This document shows, in pieces, positions 26,768 to 35,371 of a stretch of 64,000 nucleotides of DNA (within the stretch, counting starts at the first letter, position 1; each line of letters begins with the position of its first letter). This DNA comes from Deltaproteobacteria bacterium (GTDB lineage: Bacteria > Desulfobacterota > Binatia > Binatales > Binataceae). A model generated the notes under the pieces. That model saw only the letters and a list, made by a program, of their open reading frames with translations. It was not told where the DNA came from and did no database searches. The stretch covers positions 62,001 through 126,000 of the forward strand of contig JAKBMB010000006.1 of NCBI GenBank assembly GCA_021831785.1, in the 5' to 3' direction. The translations under genes were made by a program, and so were the position numbers.

Positions 26768-27868
26768 GTGGGAGGTGTGATGGGTGTGGAAGGTACGACG
26801 GGTATGATGAACGCCGCTAGCTCGAAGGAATCGACCGCGCGCGCTATAGCCGACAGACCGGACCCGGCATTGCGGTCCCGCTTGACGCTCAAGCGCGAGG
26901 GCGGCGCGCAGCCGTCTGGCGGCAAACCGTCCCCGACGGCGGAATTAAACCTCAAGTTCTGGGAGCAGCTCCTCTGCTACGGCATGGTGGGGGCGCTGCA
27001 TCTGCTCAGCCTTTTGCCGGACTTCTTGCTCTGGTGGCTGGGCGTGCTTGGCGGCAGGATCGCGTATCTGCTTGATCGCCGCCACGTGAGAGTCGGTCTC
27101 ACCAACCTTGCGATTGCCTTTCCGGAGCGTTCGGAGCAGGAACGGCGGCGAATTCTGCGGGCCTGCTACGTCAATCTCGGGCGTGGCGTTGCTGAGTACA
27201 TCCGCTTAGGGGGTTTTTTCTACCGGCGTCTTTTGCGGCGCGTGTGCTACGAACGTTTCGATTATTGGAGAGAGATAAAGGCCCGCTACCCGGGCCGCGG
27301 GTTAATCATTTTGTCCGCGCACTTTGGCAACTTCGAGCTTTTGCCGGCCGCACACGCGATGCATGGCTACCAGATAAGCTTGGTCCACCACACGCAGCGT
27401 TTCCACGCCGGCGACGCGCTCACTACGTTCGTGCGCCGTCGGCTGGGAGTGGGACTGTTCCGCAAGCATTCGGCCGCGCGCGCGGTGCTCAAGGCGCTCA
27501 AGGACGGCAAGGTGGTCGGCGTTTCATTCGATCAGAACGCCAAGCGCAGCGAGGCGGTCTTCGTGCCGTTTTTCGGCGAGCTCGCGGCCACCTCAAGCGG
27601 CCTGGCGCGGTTGGTGTCGATGGCGCGAGCGCCCGTGCTGCCGGTGTTTATCGTGCGCGAGAAAAATCCCCGCAACCATCGCATCGTGATCCTGGAGGAA
27701 ATTCCGATTCAACGCACGACGGACACCGAGGCTGACATCATGGCCAATACCGTGCGTTTTGTCCGCGCGGTCGAGGACATGGTGCGGCGCTATCCTGAAC
27801 AGTTCCTTTGGACTCACCGTCGCTATCGCACGCGTCCCAGAGGCGCGCCGAAAATCTACGACGATTGA
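26768..27868 (+). CDS. Lipid A biosynthesis acyltransferase (LpxL/HtrB family)
   Basis: 366 residues. The acyltransferase motif SAHFGNFE has catalytic His185 and Glu190 (H-x4-E). Family marks also include RRHVRVGLTNLAIAFPE and VGVSFDQNAKRSEAVFVPFFGE. The helix around 70-100 anchors it to the inner membrane. It adds a secondary acyl chain to lipid A, so an outer membrane with LPS is implied. The first 60 residues are polar and unrelated; a later start such as the ATG at residue 13 or 14 is possible. Its end overlaps the convergent CPBP gene by 13 bases. Confidence 0.88.
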   Translation: MGGVMGVEGTTGMMNAASSKESTARAIADRPDPALRSRLTLKREGGAQPSGGKPSPTAELNLKFWEQLLCYGMVGALHLLSLLPDFLLWWLGVLGGRIAYLLDRRHVRVGLTNLAIAFPERSEQERRRILRACYVNLGRGVAEYIRLGGFFYRRLLRRVCYERFDYWREIKARYPGRGLIILSAHFGNFELLPAAHAMHGYQISLVHHTQRFHAGDALTTFVRRRLGVGLFRKHSAARAVLKALKDGKVVGVSFDQNAKRSEAVFVPFFGELAATSSGLARLVSMARAPVLPVFIVREKNPRNHRIVILEEIPIQRTTDTEADIMANTVRFVRAVEDMVRRYPEQFLWTHRRYRTRPRGAPKIYDD

Positions 27869-28773
27869 CGCCGGCGCGGCGTGCCACTCAGCGGGCCAAG
27901 CAGCAACAGCACCGCGGTCAGCATAACCCAGGCCGCAGCGCCGCTCACCAGGGGCGGCCATCCGTACCCGCCGATCCATCGCGCCACGTTTTCCGGCGCC
28001 AAAGCCGCGTAGCGCCAGGACTTCGCGGCGAACACCAAGCCGGCGTGAAAACCGGTCGAAAAGTAAGCGGTGCGCGTCCTTTGGAAGGCAAGACCGAGCA
28101 CGAGACCCAGCAGGAACAAGCCGATGAACCCCGCAAGCGCGCGCAAAGCCATCAATCCGCGCAACGCGCCCTCAAGATTGCGTAGGCCGGCACCCATGTC
28201 CAAGCGGCTTATCTGGGCCCGCGCTTGCGGCCTGACCAGGTGCGCCGCGGCGTAAACGGCGGCGCTGGCGACAAGCGCCGGCGCCGCGCCGAATTCTTGC
28301 TGGAGGCCGTCGAGCAGGAAGGCCCGGAAAAAACCCTCCTCGATAACGCCTACGGCAAGACCCGTGGCCAAAGCCGCAGGCGCGTGCAGCACCAACCCTC
28401 GCAGGCCGACCATCTTGGGCGGACTCTGGAGCGCGGCAAGCAGCCAGAGCATCGCGACTCCCGCTATACCGGCAATCAAGCCGCGCAGCATCTTCGCGAA
28501 ATTTAGCCGCGGGCGCGCAAAGCCGCGCTCAAGGCGAGCGCCGAGCTTGAGCCGACGGCGCTGCCACAGCAAGGCCGCACCGATAGCCGCCATCGCTACC
28601 CGATCGAAGATGCGCGAGAACGGAAAGTGAAAACCCAGGCGACTTACGACGACGGCCGCCGCCGGCGTCACTAAGACGCTTACGAGCACGGCGGCAGCGA
28701 CCAATGACACCAGGGTCGCCGTGAAGGTCTTAGCTCGGCGCCTCTCGTCGTCGCCGCCGTCCGGGCGCATCAC
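27856..28773 (-). CDS. CPBP-family intramembrane metalloprotease
   Basis: 305 residues with about eight hydrophobic segments. Motif 1 is EEGFFRAFLL (Glu145, Glu146, Arg150), motif 2 AAVYAAAHL with the metal-binding His. These are the marks of the CAAX protease/bacteriocin-processing (Abi) family. The substrate is unknown. It lies eleven bases after the SDR gene on the same strand. Confidence 0.85.
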   Translation of the reverse strand: MMRPDGGDDERRRAKTFTATLVSLVAAAVLVSVLVTPAAAVVVSRLGFHFPFSRIFDRVAMAAIGAALLWQRRRLKLGARLERGFARPRLNFAKMLRGLIAGIAGVAMLWLLAALQSPPKMVGLRGLVLHAPAALATGLAVGVIEEGFFRAFLLDGLQQEFGAAPALVASAAVYAAAHLVRPQARAQISRLDMGAGLRNLEGALRGLMALRALAGFIGLFLLGLVLGLAFQRTRTAYFSTGFHAGLVFAAKSWRYAALAPENVARWIGGYGWPPLVSGAAAWVMLTAVLLLLGPLSGTPRRRQSS

Positions 28774-28784
28774 AATTGCCGCCG

Positions 28785-29516
28785 CTAACGCGAGACCCCG
28801 GAGCGCACCGGCTCGTACTGCGGCTCGAGCGTTATTTCGAGCGGGCAGGCGCTCTGCGGCGCGTCGAGCACGTGCATCACCGCCGCGGCGACGCTTTGTG
28901 GCGCAAGCATGCGGCTTCGATCCAGCGCCCGATTCGGCGGTATTAAAGATGTGTCGACTAATCCGGGGACGACAACCGCGAGCCTGATGCCGTAAGACCT
29001 AAGCTCGGCGAACGAAGCCCGCGTGAAGGCGATCAGGCCGGCTTTGGTCGCGGCGTAAATCGCCTCCTTAGCAGGCACCTTACGCGCTGCCGTTGAAGCG
29101 ATGTTGACGATCGCGCCGCCGCGGCCAAGCCGGATCATCTCACGCGCGACGATCCGTGTCAGCGCGATCGGCGCGCGCAAATTTAATGCCACCATGCGGT
29201 CAAGCTCTGCCTCGCTGCAATCAACCAAGAGCTTTCGTCCCGGCGCCCAGCCGGCATTATTTATCACCACGTCGATTCGTTGAAAATGATTCATCGCCGC
29301 CTCGACCAGCTCCTGCGGACCTTCGGCGCGGGTCAGGTCCACCGCAACGACGAGCGACCGCTGGGGGGTAAGGCCGCTCAGGCTACGGGTCTGTTCGAGC
29401 TCTTCGGCCGTTCGCGCGGCAAGGCACAGACTGATTGCGCGGCGCGCCAGCTCGAGCGCTATCGCGCGTCCGATCCCGCGTCCGGCGCCGGTGACAATTG
29501 CTACCCGTTCGCTCAT
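28785..29516 (-). CDS. SDR-family oxidoreductase
   Basis: 243 residues. Cofactor motif TGAGRGIG at 10-17, NNAG near 88, catalytic Ser in ASTAARKVP and Tyr-x3-Lys in YAATKAG, with VVPGLVDTSLIP behind. Closest in plan to 3-ketoacyl-ACP reductase-like or sepiapterin-reductase-like SDRs. It lies divergent from the phosphomannomutase gene, with about 200 bases between that must hold both promoters. Confidence 0.87.
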   Translation of the reverse strand: MSERVAIVTGAGRGIGRAIALELARRAISLCLAARTAEELEQTRSLSGLTPQRSLVVAVDLTRAEGPQELVEAAMNHFQRIDVVINNAGWAPGRKLLVDCSEAELDRMVALNLRAPIALTRIVAREMIRLGRGGAIVNIASTAARKVPAKEAIYAATKAGLIAFTRASFAELRSYGIRLAVVVPGLVDTSLIPPNRALDRSRMLAPQSVAAAVMHVLDAPQSACPLEITLEPQYEPVRSGVSR

Positions 29517-29721
29517 CGTTCTACCGTTGAATTCGCCTCAGACAGGCCGCACTGCAGCGTTTTCGGCCAACCGCCTCCAGATCGTTTGCTGCTGTGCCGC
29601 CGGTTAGCCGCAGTCCCGATGCAAGCGCGCGAAGTGGCAATATAGATCGCTGCCGGTTAAGATAAGCTAAGCTCGTTTGTGGTTTGCGGCAAAGGCCGCA
29701 GGCAAGGTTCAAGGGCGCAGG

Positions 29722-31077
29722 ATGAATCCCGAGGTTTTTCGCGAGTACGACATTCGCGGCGTCGTCGAGCGAGACTTTGACGACCGATTCGTGGCTGACT
29801 TGGGGCGCGCGTATGGCACGCTGCTGCATCGCGCCGGTCGGCAAAAGATTACGCTGGGGCGCGATTGCCGCCTTTCCTCTGATCGCTTGCACGGCCTGCT
29901 GCTCGGCGGGCTGCTTTACGCCGGCATCGACGTGACCGACATCGGCGTTGTTCCCACGCCGCTGCTCTACTTCTCGGTCGCGCACTGGGGATTGGACGGC
30001 GGCGTGATGGTCACCGGCAGCCACAATCCGCCCGAGTATAACGGCTTCAAACTGGCTGTCGGCGCGTCGACCATTTACGGCGAGCAAATTCAGGAACTGC
30101 GCCGAGTCATCGAGCGGCGGGATTTCCTCACGCCGTCCGCCCCCGGCCGTGTCCTCACGCGGGCGATTCTGCCCGCATACCAAGAGCTTATAAGAACCCA
30201 GTTCAAGTTCAACCCCGGGCTGAAGGTCGCCGTGGACGGGGGCAACGGATGCGGCGGCGCGGTCGCCGCGCCGCTGATGCGCGAGCTGGGGCTCGAGACC
30301 GTTGAACTGTTCATCGAGATGGACGGGCGCTTTCCCAATCATCATCCCGACCCAACGGTTGAGGCCAACATGCAAGACTTGATCAGGGCGGTCGCAAGCA
30401 GCCGAGCGCAGGTCGGCATCGCCTACGACGGCGACGCCGACCGGATTGGCGCCGTGGATGAGCACGGGCGCATCGTATGGGGCGACGAACTCATCGTGCT
30501 CTTCGCGCGCGCGATTCTCAAGCGCCAGCCCGGCGCCGCGATAATCGCCGACGTCAAATGCTCGCAGCGCATGTACGACGATATCGCGCGGCGCGGCGGC
30601 CGCGCGATCATGTGGAAGACGGGCCATTCGCTGCTCAAGAGCAAACTCAAGCAGGAGCGCGCCGTGTTTGCCGGCGAAATGAGCGGGCATATGTTTTTCG
30701 CCGACCGTTACTACGGCTTCGACGACGCGATTTACGCCTCCTTTCGCCTGCTCGAGATAATCAGCGCCGAAGGCCAAGGAATCGGCGCGCTGCTTGCCGA
30801 CCTGCCACCCGCGTTCGCCACGCCCGAGATTCGCGTCGAATGCCCTGACGACCGCAAGTTCGAGATCGTGCGCGAGGTCGCCGCGCACTTCCGCGCCCGC
30901 CATGACGTAATTGAAGTTGACGGCGTGCGGGTCAAGTTCGCCGACGGATGGGGATTGCTGCGCGCTTCGAATACCCAGCCGGCCCTGGTAATGCGCTTTG
31001 AGGCGAGCGACCGGCCGGCGCTGGCGGCCATTCGCCGGCAATTCGAAGACAAGCTCAAGGAGCACGGCCTCGTCTGA
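29722..31077 (+). CDS. manB: Phosphomannomutase/phosphoglucomutase
   Basis: 451 residues of the alpha-D-phosphohexomutase family. The phosphoserine loop is VTGSHNPPEYNG (Ser100), the metal loop DGDADRIG, the sugar-specificity loop GEMSGH, and the phosphate-binding loop RASNTQP. GEMSGH fits dual mannose/glucose-phosphate enzymes (AlgC-like). It interconverts mannose-6-P and mannose-1-P. The ATG at 29722 follows a purine-rich site and starts the family's FREYDIRG motif. The next gene uses its product. Confidence 0.92.
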   Translation: MNPEVFREYDIRGVVERDFDDRFVADLGRAYGTLLHRAGRQKITLGRDCRLSSDRLHGLLLGGLLYAGIDVTDIGVVPTPLLYFSVAHWGLDGGVMVTGSHNPPEYNGFKLAVGASTIYGEQIQELRRVIERRDFLTPSAPGRVLTRAILPAYQELIRTQFKFNPGLKVAVDGGNGCGGAVAAPLMRELGLETVELFIEMDGRFPNHHPDPTVEANMQDLIRAVASSRAQVGIAYDGDADRIGAVDEHGRIVWGDELIVLFARAILKRQPGAAIIADVKCSQRMYDDIARRGGRAIMWKTGHSLLKSKLKQERAVFAGEMSGHMFFADRYYGFDDAIYASFRLLEIISAEGQGIGALLADLPPAFATPEIRVECPDDRKFEIVREVAAHFRARHDVIEVDGVRVKFADGWGLLRASNTQPALVMRFEASDRPALAAIRRQFEDKLKEHGLV

Positions 31078-31079
31078 AA

Positions 31080-32156
31080 GTGGAGACCCGTCAGGTCAGG
31101 CCCGTTTGTACGCCAAGGGCGGCGCTGATTATCGCGGGCGGGTCGGGCTCCAGGTTCTGGCCGCTAAGCCGCGTACAACGGCCCAAGCCGCTGTTCAAGC
31201 TCGACGGCAAGGCCACGCTCTTGGCCGAGACGATCTTGCGCCATCAGCCGCTTATCGCGTCCGAACACATTTTCGTGATCGCTCCCGCTTCGTTGGAACA
31301 TGTCTTTAGGCGCGCCATCCGCGGCTTGGTTCCGGCGAAAAACCTGATTATCGAACCGCGCGCGCGCGGGACAACCGTGGCGATAGCATACGGATGCGCT
31401 CAGATAACGCGCCGGCTCGGTGAGAGCGTAATCGTCGTTGCTCCCGCCGACCATTACCTGGCGCCGGTGTCCGCCTTTCGCGCCACGCTCAGGACAGCGC
31501 TGAAGCTCGCCGTGGCCCAACAGGCGATCGTGCTGATCGGCATCACGCCGAGCGCGCCCGACACCGGGTACGGCTATCTCAAAATGGGGCAGCCGGCGGG
31601 CGGCGGCTTCGAGGTCGCGCGCTTCGTCGAAAAGCCGGACTTGGCGGCGGCCGAACGGATGCTCAGGGAGGGAGGCTTTCTCTGGAACGCGGGAATTTTC
31701 GTGATGCACGCGCGCGCGCTGGAGAGCGCCCTTCAAGCCTGTTGTCCGGCGCTGCCCGTCGCTCTCGAAAGGATCTCGCAAGCGGCGTCCGGCAAGGCGC
31801 GCGCGCTGTTCTCGAAACTGCGCTTCGACTCTTTCGACTATGCCGTGCTGGAGAAGAGTTCCCGCTTGCTCGCCGTGCGCGCGCGGTTTAAATGGCACGA
31901 CGTGGGGAGTTGGGAGGGTCTATGGAAAGTAACGCGCGGCAAACAAGACAACGCGCTGTGCGGCAACGTGCTGAGCTTTGACACGCGCGGCGTGATCGCG
32001 CACAGCCCGCGGCGCCTGATGGTGCTGGTGAGCGTCGAGGACCTCATCGCGGTGGATGCGGGCGATGCCATTTTGATTGCCCGCCGGTCCCGTTCCGAAC
32101 AGGTGCGCAAAGTCGTGGATGAACTCAAACGACGCAAGCTTGAAGGCTATCTATGA
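31080..32156 (+). CDS. manC: Mannose-1-phosphate guanylyltransferase
   Basis: 358 residues. The nucleotide motif AGGSGSRFWPLSRVQRPKP, FVEKPD, WNAGIFV and WHDVGSWEG mark the NDP-sugar pyrophosphorylase family with GDP-mannose specificity. It lacks the C-terminal isomerase domain of bifunctional AlgA/ManC enzymes, as many do. GTG start three bases behind the mutase stop; the two form a GDP-mannose operon for envelope glycans. Confidence 0.92.
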   Translation: METRQVRPVCTPRAALIIAGGSGSRFWPLSRVQRPKPLFKLDGKATLLAETILRHQPLIASEHIFVIAPASLEHVFRRAIRGLVPAKNLIIEPRARGTTVAIAYGCAQITRRLGESVIVVAPADHYLAPVSAFRATLRTALKLAVAQQAIVLIGITPSAPDTGYGYLKMGQPAGGGFEVARFVEKPDLAAAERMLREGGFLWNAGIFVMHARALESALQACCPALPVALERISQAASGKARALFSKLRFDSFDYAVLEKSSRLLAVRARFKWHDVGSWEGLWKVTRGKQDNALCGNVLSFDTRGVIAHSPRRLMVLVSVEDLIAVDAGDAILIARRSRSEQVRKVVDELKRRKLEGYL

Positions 32157-32262
32157 GCCGCCGCCCGATGCTCTGCGCGAACGGACGCCTTAAGCGCCGG
32201 CGTATCGCTCTTCCCGGCACGCGCAACACCATTTCTTAACGATTGCTCCGCACAACGCCGAG

Positions 32263-33000
32263 CTAGCGCGGCGGTTGCGCGGAGCGCGCATCGACTACTC
32301 GCGGCGCGTATAGGGTTTTAGTTCCATGCATGGCTGTCGGGTTCTTGGCGGATTCGGCAGCCGCCCGCGTTCTGCCGTCCTCGGCGATCAACAGCGCCCT
32401 CACCAGGAACGATTCACGCTGAAAAAAACCGTAGGTATGGAAGGAAGCGCCGAGCTTCAACAGCGCGTAATCCAGATGATGCACCAATTCGTGGATTAAG
32501 GTGCGCAAGAAGGTTTTGGGCGCCACCGGCTTATGGCGCCGGGCGGTGCGAGCCCAAAGCACGATTCGCGGCGGGCGCGTTCGCGGATAGAAAAGGCCGT
32601 GAAGCTCTCCACGGTGGTTGCGCGGGCGCACTCCGCGAACCTCGACCGCGGCGGGCGTCACGCCGAGCACGTAGGAGAGCGCGTCAAGCAATTGCTGCGC
32701 GGCGCGAGTGACCGCTCTCAGATCTTCAGTCTCCAACGCGGCGCGAAGCGCCGCGACTCTTGCCATTACGACGTCGGTTACCTTAAGCGGCAGCTCCGGC
32801 ACGCCGTCGCTGGCGAGATAGCGCCTTTGGTCTGCCGCCGAGAGCCGGTAAAAGTAGGCCGGTAACCGCTCCGGCACCCGGTCCGACGGCGGCGGCTGCG
32901 GCGGTTTTGGAGCCGGAAGCGGCACGCTTGGTCGCGTCGGCTTGGGCCGGGGTTCGGCCCCCTTGGTTTCGCTGGCTCGCCGAGAGCGGTAGGCGTGCAT
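32263..33000 (-). CDS. Putative HExxH zinc metallopeptidase-like protein
   Basis: 245 residues. The first 45 are Pro/Arg/Lys-rich and disordered. The folded part has a helical region (70-115) and then TLIHELVHHLDYALLK with His170, Glu171 and His174, plus SFHTYGFFQRES downstream, which could supply the third metal ligand. The arrangement recalls SprT/M48-like zincin folds. There is no signal peptide, so it is cytoplasmic. I do not recognise an exact family and no substrate can be given. Confidence 0.6.
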   Translation of the reverse strand: MHAYRSRRASETKGAEPRPKPTRPSVPLPAPKPPQPPPSDRVPERLPAYFYRLSAADQRRYLASDGVPELPLKVTDVVMARVAALRAALETEDLRAVTRAAQQLLDALSYVLGVTPAAVEVRGVRPRNHRGELHGLFYPRTRPPRIVLWARTARRHKPVAPKTFLRTLIHELVHHLDYALLKLGASFHTYGFFQRESFLVRALLIAEDGRTRAAAESAKNPTAMHGTKTLYAPRVVDARSAQPPR

Positions 33001-33677
33001 TCCGGTCCTAAGCTCCTCTTGGCCGTAAGACGCCGCGAGATAGCGAACCGCCTTCGGCCGCGATATCGAATCGCCGCGCCATCAACCGTGTCCCTATCGC
33101 CACCAGATGCTGATACTCAAGTCGCGCAACTTTCCGATTTTAGTGATATCCGTTAACTGGGACGCGGTCGTCTAGCTCGAACGCGATCATCTGAGCTGAA
33201 AGCCGCGCAGAATACCATAAGTAACATGGCGTTAAACGGTTGAGAAACGTAGTATGCGCACCACAGGCGATACACGCAGGTTTCGGGTCCTTTGGCCCTT
33301 TTTGCTGGCCGGCTGTCTTTTTATCTTTCCCGCTAACAGTTCTGGGGCTCGAAGATGCCTTGAGATGCGCCGGCTGCGGCAACTGGAGGAAGAGAACCGG
33401 CGGCTGAAGTCGATCGTGGCCGACCAGGCGCTGGACCTTCCGGCGGTCGGCCGTCGCGCCCACCGCTTGGCCAGCAGAGCTGGCCGGCGCGGTGCAACGT
33501 GCGCCGGCCTCGGATCCAAAACCTGACAGTTTTTCGGTCACCCTCGAAGAATGAACGGCGGCCGGAAATACTGTGGTAAGAAACGGTGCACCGACGGCAG
33601 GCGAAAGTGAATCAAAACTCCGACACCACTAACTTGCGAGTGGGATACCTAATGGGTTAAGGCCAGGAGGGCCGGCG
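33001..33677. other. Accessory-zone boundary with IS relic
   Basis: Apart from the IS3-type OrfA relic described separately, this stretch has no gene that I can support. The sequence 33530-33660 is non-coding and precedes the aldehyde dehydrogenase, whose AGGAGG ribosome site is at 33664-33669. Confidence 0.4.
33350..33460 (+). pseudogene. IS3-family transposase OrfA remnant
   Basis: A frame open over 33254-33526 contains MRRLRQLEEENRRLKSIVAD followed by QALDL, the conserved leucine-zipper end of IS3/IS911-type OrfA proteins. Sequence before it (a hydrophobic segment) and after it does not belong to OrfA, and no OrfB follows. It is a fragment of a lost insertion sequence at the border of the accessory zone. 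Confidence 0.6.
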
Positions 33678-35147
33678 ATGATGAATCAGCCAGTCGTACT
33701 TTCCGTACAAAAGGATATATCCGACTTGCACCGCGTGTTTGACAGGCAACGCGAAGCTTTCCAGAGCGGCCAGTATCCGAGCGTGCAAGCGCGGCGCCGG
33801 TTGCTTAAGCGGCTTGAAGCGATGGTGATCGGGCACGAGCGCGAAATTGCGCAAGTGATCGGCGCCGACTTCGGCCATCGCTCAGCCGACGAAACCAAAT
33901 TGCTGGAGGTGGTGCCGACTTTAAACGCTATCAGGTACGCCTATAAGCGCGCCGCGCGCTGGATGAAACCGCAGCGCCGGCACGTATCGATCACCTTTCA
34001 ACCTGGCAGGTCATGGGTCATTTATCAGCCGCTTGGTGTCGTGGGAATCGTCGTGCCATGGAACTACCCGCTGTATCTGGCGATAGCTCCTCTCACGGAT
34101 GCGCTTGCCGCCGGCAACCGCGCAATTATCAAGCCCTCAGAGTCTACCCCGCTTTTCGCCGAGCTTTTGCATCAAATAGTCCAGAGCAGGTTTGACGAAA
34201 GCGAAGTTGCGGTGGTGACAGGCGGACCTGACGTAGCCCAGGCGCTTTGTTCTCTACCCCTTGACCATCTTCTATTTACCGGTTCGGCCCGAGTGGCGCG
34301 CCAAGTAATGAAAGCGGCAGCAGAGAATCTCACTCCGGTTACGCTTGAGCTGGGAGGCAAGTCGCCTGCAATTGTGTGTCCGGATTATTCAATCGATAAA
34401 GCCGCGCGCAGCATCGCCCTGGGCAAATTCTTAAACGCGGGCCAGACCTGCGTTGCGCCGGATTACGTCCTGGCGCCGGCGGAAAAAGTCACGCAGGTTG
34501 CCCAGAGCGTTCTTGAATATGCACGCAGGTTTTACCCGCGAATTGATCACAACGGGGATTACACCTCGATAGTCAGCGGCCGGCATTATAAGCGTTTGCT
34601 TCAGGCGATTGAGGAGGCGGGGAGCGCCGGCGCCACGATATTACGTTATGACGACGTAAGGGCAGAGGAGCGAAAGATTGGTCCGACGATTGTGCTCGAA
34701 CCGCCCCGCGACTGTTTGCTGATGCGGGAGGAAATTTTCGGCCCGGTCCTGCCTATTGTCACCTACCGCACAATCGATGAGGCACTGGGCGAGGTTACGC
34801 GGCGTGAGCGGCCTTTGGCTCTTTATTGTTTCACCAATGACAAGCGGCTTCGCCAGCGCATCCTGATGAAGACGTTCTCGGGCGGTGTGACGGTCAATGG
34901 CACGCTGCTCCACGTGGCGCAAGAAGACCTGCCTTTTGGAGGCGTTGGGGCAAGCGGAATGGGCGCTTACCATGGCTTTGAGGGCTTCAAACGCTTCAGC
35001 CACGCCCGCGCGGTGTTTGCGGTGGGATTCATGAATGGCTCCGAGCTGCTTGCCCCGCCCTACGGGAAGCTAGCCCGACTGGTGGGCCGTTTGCTTATCG
35101 GCCGACGGAGACAAGCGCAGAGGCGGGTCCGTCAATTGAGGGGCTAA
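33678..35147 (+). CDS. Aldehyde dehydrogenase, coniferyl-aldehyde dehydrogenase type
   Basis: 489 residues of the class 3/CALDH branch of NAD(P)-dependent aldehyde dehydrogenases. Catalytic residues are Asn129 (VVPWNYP), Glu224 (TLELGGKSP) and Cys258 (NAGQTCVAPDY). The C-terminal end with a hydrophobic and basic stretch (KLARLVGRLLIGRRRQAQRR) may bind the membrane, as in fatty aldehyde dehydrogenases. It oxidises an aldehyde to an acid. The PQQ alcohol dehydrogenase 225 bases downstream would supply that aldehyde. Confidence 0.92.
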   Translation: MMNQPVVLSVQKDISDLHRVFDRQREAFQSGQYPSVQARRRLLKRLEAMVIGHEREIAQVIGADFGHRSADETKLLEVVPTLNAIRYAYKRAARWMKPQRRHVSITFQPGRSWVIYQPLGVVGIVVPWNYPLYLAIAPLTDALAAGNRAIIKPSESTPLFAELLHQIVQSRFDESEVAVVTGGPDVAQALCSLPLDHLLFTGSARVARQVMKAAAENLTPVTLELGGKSPAIVCPDYSIDKAARSIALGKFLNAGQTCVAPDYVLAPAEKVTQVAQSVLEYARRFYPRIDHNGDYTSIVSGRHYKRLLQAIEEAGSAGATILRYDDVRAEERKIGPTIVLEPPRDCLLMREEIFGPVLPIVTYRTIDEALGEVTRRERPLALYCFTNDKRLRQRILMKTFSGGVTVNGTLLHVAQEDLPFGGVGASGMGAYHGFEGFKRFSHARAVFAVGFMNGSELLAPPYGKLARLVGRLLIGRRRQAQRRVRQLRG

Positions 35148-35371
35148 GTGCTGGCGGGCTTCCCCTCTGGTCACGGCGCGACCGGTTCAACGGCGAAGAA
35201 ATTTGGCGTAACCTCGACTTCGACGCCAAGGAGCGCATTCGTTATGTGCGTGAGCCGCGGATAGCGCGGTGGTTTCGCGGCGCGCTTTTCAGTCGCATCG
35301 TGCCCCAGCTCAAAGACCGCGCAGCCTGGAGCGGAAGAAGTTATGGGGAGTAACTTGAGGAAAGGATTAAT

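Noticed and set aside
29521-31065. A 514-codon minus-strand frame opposite the phosphomannomutase gene
   Set aside because: The plus strand has all hexomutase motifs; the opposite frame has none.
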